From contig JBJMHZ010000005.1 in the NCBI GenBank assembly GCA_045807125.1, positions 62,001 through 126,000 on the forward strand: a stretch of 64,000 bases of DNA. The letters are read 5' to 3'. A program made the translations under genes and the position numbers. The stretch comes from JBJMHZ01 sp045807125 (GTDB lineage Bacteria > Actinomycetota > Actinomycetes > JAWWOL01). Under the pieces are notes generated by a model, which saw only the letters and a program-made list of their open reading frames with translations, ran no database searches and had not been told where the DNA came from. Positions 7,306 through 14,234 of the stretch are shown one piece after another. Within the stretch, counting starts at the first letter, position 1, and the number at the start of each line of letters is the position of its first letter.

Positions 7306-9206
7306 GCGGGCAGGCCACGGCCGGCGAGGTCTCCGTCGCCATCCTCGGGCTCGGCTCCCGCGGGCTGTCCGTGCTGGAGCGGCTGGTGACGCTCGCGAAG
7401 CTGGCCGGCCCCGCTGCCGGACCGGTGCGGATCGAGGTCGTCGACCCGATCTGCACCGGGGCCGGCGTGCACGGCACCGGGCAGCCCGACTACCTCATGC
7501 TGAACACGACCTGCGCGCAGGTGTCGATGTTCCCGGACGCCTGCACGGTCGGCGCGGACACCGACGCGCCGGGGCCGAGCCTGTACGAGTGGGTCACCGA
7601 GCGCGGGCTGCGGCTGGCCCCGGACGGGTTCACGGTCGGCGAGGCCGGCCGGCCGATCCGGCCGACAGACTTCCTGCCGCGGCGGATGCTCGGCGAGTAC
7701 CTCGGCTGGTTCGCCGGCGAGGTGCTGCGCCGGGTGCCCGACCACGTCAGGGTCGTCCTGCACCGGTCCGAGGCTGTCGACGTCGAGCCCGGGCCGGACG
7801 GCTTCGCGGTCGCGCTGGCGGACGGCACCCGGGTGCACGCCGGTCACGTCTTCCTCACCACCGGGTACACGCCGAACGACCAGGGCGCCGGCGGGCCGGA
7901 CGGCCCGGTGATCGCCCAGCCGTACCCGCTGCCGGACCGGGCCGCCGACGTCGGTCCGGGCGAGACGGTCGCCATCGACGGGTTCGGGCTGTCGGCGATG
8001 GACCTGCTGTCCTGCCTGACGGTCGGCCGCGGCGGCCGGTTCGTCGGGGCGGACGGCCGGGCCGCCGGCCAGGGCGGGTCCGGCGGCGAGCTGCGCTACC
8101 TGCCGAGCGGGCGGGAGCCGACGGTGCTGCTGCACTCGCGGTCCGGCGTGCCGTGCCGGGCCCGGCCGCTCGTGGTCCGGTTCGGGCCGCCGTACCAGCC
8201 GCTGGTCCTCGCGCCCGCGAGCATCGACGCGCTGCGGATCGCCCGCGGCGGCCCGCTGGACTTCGACAGGGACGTGCTCCCGCTCGTGCTCGCCGAGATG
8301 CGGATCGCGTACCGCCGCTGCGAGGCGCGGCTCGCCGGCCCCGACGCCGCGCAGGCGCTGGAGCGGCGCCTGACCGACGCGGTAGGGATGGCCGCGCTGC
8401 TCGACGAGCTGGACGCCGAGCTCGGGCCGTTCGACCCGTGGGCGGCGTTCGACCCGTCGGCGGAGATGCTGCTGGACAGCAGCGAGGCCTACCAGAAGTG
8501 GCTGGCCGAGCTCGTCGGGCGCGATCTGGCCGACGGCGCGCTCGGGTTCGCCGGCAGCCCGGTGAAGGCGGCCCTGGACATCCTGCGCGACCTGCGCGAC
8601 ACGTTCCGGTACGCGGTCGACTTCGGCGGGCTCACGCCCGGTTCGCTCGAGCAGTTCATCGGGCGGACCGTCCCGCTGATCAACCGCGCGGTCGTCGGGC
8701 CGCAGTACGAGCGGCACGCCGAGCTGCTCGCGCTGATGGCCGCCGGGGTCGTCGCCGTGCCGTTCGGGCCGGCGCCGGCGGTCGAGCGGAACCCGGCGAC
8801 CGGCCGGTGGACGATCACGTCGACCCGGCTCGCCGAGCCGTGCTCGCGTGCCGTGGACTGGCTCGCCTCCGGGCACGTCGCGCCGCCGGCGGTCGCGTCA
8901 TCGGCGAGCCCGCTGCTGCGCGCCCTGCACCGCAGGGGGATGGTGCGCAGGCACCGGCCCGGCAGCCGGTACGTGCCCGGCATCGACGTCGACCCCGACC
9001 AGCACCCGCTGGACGCGGCCGGCCTGCCGCAGCGGCGGATGTGGGTGCTCGGACCGCTCTGCGAGGGCGCGACGTTCTACAACAACCTCGTGCCGTCGCC
9101 CAGCGTGCGCTCGCGGCCGATCCTCGATGCCCATCGCTGCGCCGCCGCGCTGCTCGCGGGGCGGCGCAGCCTCGCCCAGCCCCGGGAGGCGGTGGCGCCG
9201 CCGTGA
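7302..9206 (+). CDS. Large FAD/NAD(P)-binding protein (NAD_binding_9 type)
   Basis: A 634-residue protein beginning with a dinucleotide-binding motif (LGLGSRG, residues 15-21) typical of FAD-NAD(P)-binding proteins of the NAD_binding_9 family. Downstream HVFLTTGYTPND resembles the second nucleotide-contact region (ATGY-like) of flavin N-monooxygenases, and VGPGETVAIDGFGLSAMD a second Rossmann motif. The length and motif order fit members seen in siderophore and peptide clusters, whose function is mostly untested. It closes the 850-9206 operon with a four-base ATGA overlap. Oxidation of an N- or C-centre of the pathway intermediate is a reasonable guess, but no substrate can be stated. Confidence 0.72.
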   Translation: MSGQATAGEVSVAILGLGSRGLSVLERLVTLAKLAGPAAGPVRIEVVDPICTGAGVHGTGQPDYLMLNTTCAQVSMFPDACTVGADTDAPGPSLYEWVTERGLRLAPDGFTVGEAGRPIRPTDFLPRRMLGEYLGWFAGEVLRRVPDHVRVVLHRSEAVDVEPGPDGFAVALADGTRVHAGHVFLTTGYTPNDQGAGGPDGPVIAQPYPLPDRAADVGPGETVAIDGFGLSAMDLLSCLTVGRGGRFVGADGRAAGQGGSGGELRYLPSGREPTVLLHSRSGVPCRARPLVVRFGPPYQPLVLAPASIDALRIARGGPLDFDRDVLPLVLAEMRIAYRRCEARLAGPDAAQALERRLTDAVGMAALLDELDAELGPFDPWAAFDPSAEMLLDSSEAYQKWLAELVGRDLADGALGFAGSPVKAALDILRDLRDTFRYAVDFGGLTPGSLEQFIGRTVPLINRAVVGPQYERHAELLALMAAGVVAVPFGPAPAVERNPATGRWTITSTRLAEPCSRAVDWLASGHVAPPAVASSASPLLRALHRRGMVRRHRPGSRYVPGIDVDPDQHPLDAAGLPQRRMWVLGPLCEGATFYNNLVPSPSVRSRPILDAHRCAAALLAGRRSLAQPREAVAPP

Positions 9207-9674
9207 CCGGCCGGGCGGACGAGGGGCAGCCACTCGACTGGCGCGCCGGAAAGCCCCCGGCGATGGTCGCGGCCCGAGCGAGAACCGGCGCGCGCGGCCC
9301 GCGAGCCGGCAAAGTCGCTGAATGGTGAAATGTGGGCCGCTCCTGAGCGCCGTGGCGCGCCCGCGGAGCCTGCCCGGCCAAATGCAGGGAGGCGACCGAG
9401 CCATTTCGAGCGCAAGGCCCGATAAGTAGCGAATTGCCGCAATCACCGCGATCAGCGGCGCATTCCGATTCATCATGAAGTGAATTCAGCCGGATCCACC
9501 GCGGAGAACCAGTCAAGTATATTGTTTCCACGGCCAGGGGGGTGACAGCGCGAAGTGCCCGTCATATCCTTCCAAGCGCCCCGCCAGCCGTTACTTTCCA
9601 GCGCTCCTGGTCGGACAAGGACCGCCCGTGACGTCGCTCTCTCCTCTGATCGCACGCGAGGTTGGAAGGTAGTC
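9207..9674. other. Intergenic stretch separating the two left-hand operons
   Basis: A 468-bp region without a convincing gene. The segment from about 9340 to 9530 is clearly richer in A/T than the surrounding genes. It contains an inverted repeat ATTCA-N8-TGAAT (9468-9485) that could be an operator, the palindrome TGAATTCA (9481-9488), and the promoter candidate at 9542-9570. An in-frame upstream extension of the cupin gene from 9555 lacks a ribosome-binding site and was not used. Confidence 0.5.
9542..9570 (+). promoter_or_regulatory. Probable promoter of the hydrazine operon (9675-16759)
   Basis: GTGACA (9542-9547), 17 bases, then TATCCT (9565-9570). This is a near-consensus sigma-70 pair about 105 bp before the cupin start codon, leaving a leader of roughly 95 nt. 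It sits in the only sizeable gap between the two left operons, supporting separate transcription of the N-N bond genes. Confidence 0.45.
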
Positions 9675-10076
9675 ATGCGTCATTTCGTCAGTGACTCGGC
9701 CGAGTCCTACACGGTGGGAGCGGTCGACGTCGCCCGGTGGGAGCAGTACGCGCTCGGTGACGCCCTGCCGTTCCAGGCGATGTGGTACACCGTCGCGCCG
9801 CGCTCGAGCAGCCCGCGCGACTGCCATCCGGAGGTCGAGCTGTCGGTAGTGGTCACCGGCACCGCGTCGGTGGAGACGGGTGGACGCGTCACCGACGTCG
9901 CAGCCGGCTCGTGCTTCCTGCTGGACAGCGAGGAGGCGCACGTCATCCACAACCGGACCGACGCGCCGCTGCACGTGTGGACCACGTACTGGATGCCGCG
10001 CGAGACGGCCGGCGCGGTCGCCGGCGCCCTCCCCGGCATGCGCGTCGACGGCAGCGCCGAGGAGGTGGCCCGGTGA
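9675..10076 (+). CDS. Cupin subunit of a split hydrazine synthetase
   Basis: A 133-residue single-domain cupin. His51, Glu53 and Glu55 in CHPEVELSVV and His89 are candidate metal ligands. In characterised hydrazine synthetases (Spb40 of s56-p1, Tri28 of triacsin) a cupin domain is fused to a methionyl-tRNA-synthetase-like domain. Here the same two parts are separate genes in the same order, joined by a GTGA overlap. The cupin is thought to carry out the Zn-dependent rearrangement of the ester between N6-hydroxylysine and the partner amino acid into an N-N bond. Start ATG 9675 has GGAAGG five bases upstream. Role assignment follows from gene order and family, not from direct evidence. Confidence 0.8.
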   Translation: MRHFVSDSAESYTVGAVDVARWEQYALGDALPFQAMWYTVAPRSSSPRDCHPEVELSVVVTGTASVETGGRVTDVAAGSCFLLDSEEAHVIHNRTDAPLHVWTTYWMPRETAGAVAGALPGMRVDGSAEEVAR

Positions 10077-11479
10077 CCGGGCCGTCGACCGGCGTCACCG
10101 TCATCGTCATCCCGCAGCCGACCGTCAACGGGCCGCTGCACATCGGCCACCTGTCCGGGCCGTACCTCGGGGCCGACGTCGCGTCCCGCGCCGCCCGCGC
10201 CCGCGGTGAGCGGGTGCTCACGCTGGCCGGCGTCGACGTCCACCCGAACTACGTGCTGACCAAGGCGGAGACCCTCGGCGTCGACGTCGAGGAGATGGTC
10301 GCCCGCTACCGGGCGCAGATCATGGCGGCCTACTCGGGCGCCCGGATGGGCTACGACGCGTTCCTCGACCCGCAGGACGCCGACTACCAGCAGGCCGTCG
10401 CCGGCATGCTGCGCGAGCTGGTCGAGAACGGCACCGTGCCGATGCGGGAGACGACGCTGCACCGCTGCTCGGACTGCGGTCGCACGCTGCACCACTCGTA
10501 CGTGGTCGGGAAGTGCCCGGTGTGCGGCACCGGCTCCAACGGCACGTCCTGCGAGGGCTGCGGCGGCTTCACGTCCGCGCAGATCCTCATCGACCCGTGC
10601 TGCACCCGCTGCGGCGGCAGCCCGCAACCGATGGTCGTGACCGTCCCGGTGCTGCCGCTCGAGGACTACCGGGAGCGCCTGACGGCGGAATGGGTGCAGG
10701 CCGAGTGGCCGCACCGGGTCCGGACGGTGCTGCAGCAGTACCAGCGCGCGCCGCTGCCCGACTACCCGCTCGCCTACCCGACGAACTGGGGCATCGAGTG
10801 CGACGGGCCGCTGGCCGGAATGCGCGTGGACTTCCCTGCCGAGCTGGGGCTCTCCTACCTGTACGGCCCCGCCCGGGCGCTGCGCCCGCAGGCCAGGACG
10901 CTCGCCGAGCGGGTCGCCGCGTGGAGCGAGGTCGACGGCGTCTGGCACTTCAACGGCATGGACAACACGTTCTACTTCACGGTCCTCTACCCGGCGATCC
11001 TGGCCGCGGCCGGCGTGCCGGAGCCGAAGGCTCGCGGCGCCGTCGTCAACGAGCTGTACCTGCTGGAGGGCCGGAAGTTCTCCACGAGCCGCAACCACGC
11101 GCTCTGGGCCGACGAGTTCCTCTCCACCGAGGACCCCGAGCTGGTCCGTCTCTACCTGTCATGGGACCGGCCGGACCGGTACGAGAGCGACTTCACCCAG
11201 CAGTCCTACAAGGCGTTCTGCGACTGGGCCCGGCCGCTCATCGACGGGTCAGCGGCGGCGCCCGTGCCACCGCCGGGAGCGGCCGAGGTCGCGATGCCGT
11301 CGGCGCTCGCGCCGGCCGAGCTGGAGCGGGCGGAGCAGGCGCTGCACCTGGAGGGCTTCGACCCGGCGCTGGCCGTGCGCTGCCTGCTCGCGGCGCTCGG
11401 CAGCGGCATCGGCGGTGGCTCCGTCGCGATGGCAGCGCTCGCCGGGCGCGAGCCGGCGCAGCCGGCCGACGGCAGGTAG
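10073..11479 (+). CDS. MetRS-like subunit of hydrazine synthetase (copy 1)
   Basis: A 468-residue class I aminoacyl-tRNA-synthetase relative. HIGH is at residues 23-26, KFSTS (335-339) stands for KMSKS, and four Cys pairs (C132/C135, C148/C151, C160/C163, C177/C180) form zinc knuckles as in MetRS. Compared with housekeeping MetRS the C-terminal anticodon-binding region is cut short to about 110 residues, arguing against tRNA charging. In hydrazine synthetases this domain adenylates the partner amino acid (glycine in s56-p1) and esterifies it to the N-hydroxyl of N6-hydroxylysine. Start GTG 10073 overlaps the cupin stop. The following DAO and N-hydroxylase genes complete the known set. Which amino acid is activated is unknown. 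Confidence 0.84.
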   Translation: MTGPSTGVTVIVIPQPTVNGPLHIGHLSGPYLGADVASRAARARGERVLTLAGVDVHPNYVLTKAETLGVDVEEMVARYRAQIMAAYSGARMGYDAFLDPQDADYQQAVAGMLRELVENGTVPMRETTLHRCSDCGRTLHHSYVVGKCPVCGTGSNGTSCEGCGGFTSAQILIDPCCTRCGGSPQPMVVTVPVLPLEDYRERLTAEWVQAEWPHRVRTVLQQYQRAPLPDYPLAYPTNWGIECDGPLAGMRVDFPAELGLSYLYGPARALRPQARTLAERVAAWSEVDGVWHFNGMDNTFYFTVLYPAILAAAGVPEPKARGAVVNELYLLEGRKFSTSRNHALWADEFLSTEDPELVRLYLSWDRPDRYESDFTQQSYKAFCDWARPLIDGSAAAPVPPPGAAEVAMPSALAPAELERAEQALHLEGFDPALAVRCLLAALGSGIGGGSVAMAALAGREPAQPADGR

Positions 11480-11486
11480 CACGCCG

Positions 11487-12584
11487 GTGCGCGCGTGCAT
11501 CGTCGGCGGGGGCCTTGCCGGTTCGCTGCTGGCCTGGCGACTGGCCCGTGAGGCATCCGGTTGGGACGTCCACCTGGTCGTCGGGCCGGCCACGCACGCG
11601 GATGCGACCGCGGCCTCCGGCGGCGCGGTGCGCGGCTACGAGCGGCATCCCGAGCAGCGCCGGCTGGCGACCGCGAGCATGGCCGAGCTGCTGGCGAGCC
11701 CGACGCTTCGGGAGTGGGCCGGCTACCAGGAGGCCGGCTCGCTCTACCTGAGGGACACCGCGGCCGGGCTGGACGCCGAGATCGCCGACGTCGACGCGGC
11801 GCTGCCCGGGTCGGTGCGGCTGATCGGGGCGGCGGAGCTGGCGACGCTGGGCTGGGCGGGCGTGCCGGACGCGGCCGTCGGTGTCGCGGAGCGCAGCGCC
11901 GGCTACACCTCCCCCGAGCGGCTGCGCCGCGCGGTGCTGGCCGACGGCGCGGTCCAGCGGCGGGTGACGGTGACCGAAGCCTCGGTCGGCGCGATCGAGC
12001 CCGCGCGCGACGGCACGATCGCCTGCACCGTCGGGGGATCGCCCGCCACGTACGACGTCGTCGTCGTCGCGGCCGGGCCGTGGACGCCGGCGCTGCTGCG
12101 GGGTTCCGGCCTGCCGGCGGCCGGCTACCGCACCAAGTCGATTCAGTATTCTGTTTACCGGACGGGCGACTGGCGGCCGCCGCCGTTCGTCGACGAGGTC
12201 TCCGGGCTGTACGGGCGGCCGGCGGCGGACGCGGGGCTGCTGCTCGGGCTGCCCTCCGAGCAGTGGGAGGTGGACCCTGACCGGCCACCTGTCGCACCGG
12301 AGCTGCACGACGAAGCCGTCCGCCGCGCCGGGGACCGCTTCCCGATGCTCCGGATCGGCCCGCTCGTGCGCCGGGTCGGTGCGGTGGACTGCTACGCCGG
12401 CGAGCCCGTGCTCGCGCTGCGCCCGGTCGGCGGCGCCGACCACCGGCTGCTCACGTTCTCGGGTGGCGCGGGCGGCTCCGTGAAGACGGCGCTCGCCGCG
12501 AGCCACCGGGCTGCGACCCAGCTCGTCGAATCCGGTCAGCCAGCCGAACTCACATCCGTCGGACTTGGGGAAGGTCAACGATGA
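11487..12584 (+). CDS. FAD-dependent DAO-family oxidoreductase (hydrazine-releasing)
   Basis: A 365-residue flavoprotein of the D-amino-acid/glycine oxidase family. The FAD-binding GGGLAG is at residues 7-12, VVVVAAGPWTP is the conserved strand before the flavin contact, and a late FSGGAGGSVKTA segment lines the isoalloxazine site. In the s56-p1 and triacsin pathways the equivalent enzyme (Spb39/Tri27) oxidises the lysine-glycine hydrazine so that the lysine carbon chain leaves as a semialdehyde and hydrazinoacetic acid is freed. The order here, synthetase then oxidase then N-hydroxylase, supports the same job. GTG 11487 begins the conserved Rossmann strand; the downstream gene overlaps by four bases. 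Confidence 0.82.
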   Translation: MRACIVGGGLAGSLLAWRLAREASGWDVHLVVGPATHADATAASGGAVRGYERHPEQRRLATASMAELLASPTLREWAGYQEAGSLYLRDTAAGLDAEIADVDAALPGSVRLIGAAELATLGWAGVPDAAVGVAERSAGYTSPERLRRAVLADGAVQRRVTVTEASVGAIEPARDGTIACTVGGSPATYDVVVVAAGPWTPALLRGSGLPAAGYRTKSIQYSVYRTGDWRPPPFVDEVSGLYGRPAADAGLLLGLPSEQWEVDPDRPPVAPELHDEAVRRAGDRFPMLRIGPLVRRVGAVDCYAGEPVLALRPVGGADHRLLTFSGGAGGSVKTALAASHRAATQLVESGQPAELTSVGLGEGQR

Positions 12585-13867
12585 TCGACGAGGAGACGCC
12601 AGTCGCCGAGCTCCCCTACTACCACACGGTGGGCCTCGGGGCGGGACCGGCGAACCTGAGCCTGGCTGCACTGTTCGAGTCCTCCACCACCGAGCGGATC
12701 GCGCTGTTCGACCGCCAGCCGGGGCCGTTCTGGCACAACCGGTTGCTGCATTCCGGCGTGCGGATGCAGACGTCGTGGTTGAAGGACCTGGTCTCCCTCG
12801 TCGCCCCGCGGCACGAGCTCACCTTCCTCAACTACCTCGTCACCACCGGCCGGATGTACGCGCTGATGAACGCCCAGTTCGACGTCATCCCGCGGCTGGA
12901 GTACGTGCGCTACCTGGCATGGGCATCGGAGAAGCTGACGAACGTCCACTACGGCGTCAACGTGGACCGGATCACGTTCGGCGAGGACGGCTTCCTGGTC
13001 CACTCCGGCGGCGCTCCGGTCGCCCGGTCGCAGAACCTGGTGATCGGCCTCGGCAGCGCACCGGTGATCCCTGACGGGTTCGCGGGGCTACCGCCGGAGC
13101 GCGCGTTCATCGCCGACGACCTGGCCGACCGGCTCGGCGAGATGAGCGGCCGGTTCGACGCCCCTGTCGCCGTCATCGGCGGCGGGCAGACCGGCATCGA
13201 GGCGGTCAGGAAGCTGCTCGGCCAGGGCTTCACCAACATCAAGTGGTTCGGCCGGCGGCTGTGGTTCGACACGATCGACGACTCGCCGAACGCCAACGAC
13301 GTCTACCGCCCGGCGCACGTCGAAGCGCTGCAGCGGCTCTCGCCCCGCACCCGCCGGCAGATCATCGAGCGGCTCAACCCGACCGGCGACGCGCTCACCC
13401 CCGGCGCGATGCGCGTGCTGTACCAGGCCAACTACGACGGCATGCTCGAGCTGGGCAGGTTCCCCGTCGTCCTGCACCCGGGCCGCGACGTGAAGAGCGG
13501 CGTCATGGACGGCGACGACATCGTGCTGACCATGCGGGCCCCGGAGACGACCGAGGAGCACCGGGTGCAGTACGCGGTCATCGCGACCGGCCGGAGGAAC
13601 GTCGACGTGCCGTTCGACGACGAGCTGCGCGAGCGGGTGGAGTACGGCGACGACGGCGAGCTGGTCATCGAGCCCGACTACTCGGTGCGCTGGAAGGACA
13701 TGAACGGCCACAAGATGTACGCGCTGAACCGGGCCCGCTACAACCAGGGTCTCACCGACGCCAACCTCACTCTGCTCCCGGTGCGCGCCGCGATCGTGCT
13801 GAACTCCATGTTCGGCAGGGAGATCTTCCAGATCCGCGACGACCTGTGCCCCGTCAACTGGGGCTGA
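12581..13867 (+). CDS. L-lysine N6-monooxygenase (flavin N-hydroxylase, copy 1)
   Basis: A 428-residue class B flavin N-hydroxylating monooxygenase. FAD motif GLGAGPAN (residues 18-25), NADPH motif GGGQTG (200-205) and a late YAVIATGRRN (ATG-Y-type) segment are intact. The N-terminal region (ALFDRQPGPFWH, MQTSWLKDLVSL) is of the lysine N6-hydroxylase (IucD-like) type and clearly different from the three other N-hydroxylases in the window, which resemble ornithine enzymes. N6-hydroxylysine is the electrophilic nitrogen donor consumed by the cupin/MetRS-like pair. ATGA overlap with the oxidase gene. High confidence for the reaction class; lysine is inferred from family type and neighbours. Confidence 0.87.
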   Translation: MIDEETPVAELPYYHTVGLGAGPANLSLAALFESSTTERIALFDRQPGPFWHNRLLHSGVRMQTSWLKDLVSLVAPRHELTFLNYLVTTGRMYALMNAQFDVIPRLEYVRYLAWASEKLTNVHYGVNVDRITFGEDGFLVHSGGAPVARSQNLVIGLGSAPVIPDGFAGLPPERAFIADDLADRLGEMSGRFDAPVAVIGGGQTGIEAVRKLLGQGFTNIKWFGRRLWFDTIDDSPNANDVYRPAHVEALQRLSPRTRRQIIERLNPTGDALTPGAMRVLYQANYDGMLELGRFPVVLHPGRDVKSGVMDGDDIVLTMRAPETTEEHRVQYAVIATGRRNVDVPFDDELRERVEYGDDGELVIEPDYSVRWKDMNGHKMYALNRARYNQGLTDANLTLLPVRAAIVLNSMFGREIFQIRDDLCPVNWG

Positions 13868-13868
13868 G

Positions 13869-14234
13869 ATGACATCGGCGCCCAATCCCCCGGCTGCGCG
13901 CCGGGTGGTCATCGACTACGACGGTCGACGATTCCGCCCGCTCGGTGCCGAGCGCGGCACGTCCACGCTCGGCGCGTACCACCAGGACGGCGACCTCGTG
14001 TGGGCCGACTTCAGCGGTCCGGCGGTCCGGGCCGGCCGGCTCGTCGGCACCTGCCGGCCGGACGGCGTCATCGACGCCGCGTACTGCTTCGTGACGGCCG
14101 ACGGCGAGACGGTCGCCGGCGCGTGCATCAGCACGCCGACCGTGCTTGCCGACGGCCGGGTGCGCCTCGCCGAGCGCTGGCGGCGCCTGGACGGCTCGTC
14201 GGGCGTCTCGCAGATCGAGGAGGTCGCCGAATGA
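13869..14234 (+). CDS. Small 'N-acetylglutamate synthase'-annotated protein (copy 1)
   Basis: A 121-residue protein of the small family misleadingly labelled N-acetylglutamate synthase in databases. Typical segments are VVIDYDGRRFRP, YHQDGDLVWADFSG, GRLVGTCRPDG and CISTPTVLADGRVRLAERW, forming a likely beta-barrel. It lacks a GNAT acetyl-CoA site, so acetyltransferase activity is not supported. A clear relative lies at 56063-56443 in the minus-strand N-N operon, also beside a DAO oxidase. The repeated association suggests a role in handling the hydrazine or its lysine-derived by-product. It starts one base after the hydroxylase stop and overlaps the next gene by four bases. Function unknown. 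Confidence 0.7.
   Translation: MTSAPNPPAARRVVIDYDGRRFRPLGAERGTSTLGAYHQDGDLVWADFSGPAVRAGRLVGTCRPDGVIDAAYCFVTADGETVAGACISTPTVLADGRVRLAERWRRLDGSSGVSQIEEVAE

Noticed and set aside
9555..9674. Forty-residue N-terminal extension of the cupin
   Set aside because: It overlaps the likely promoter at 9542-9570, and the ribosome-binding site is directly before ATG 9675.
10073..11479. MetRS-like gene as a housekeeping or antibiotic-resistant methionyl-tRNA synthetase
   Set aside because: Shortened C-terminal domain, KFSTS in place of KMSKS, and coupling to cupin, DAO and N-hydroxylase genes fit hydrazine synthetase.
13869..14234. N-acetylglutamate synthase activity for the small protein and its relative at 56063
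   Set aside because: No GNAT acetyl-CoA motif and too small; the name comes from database propagation.
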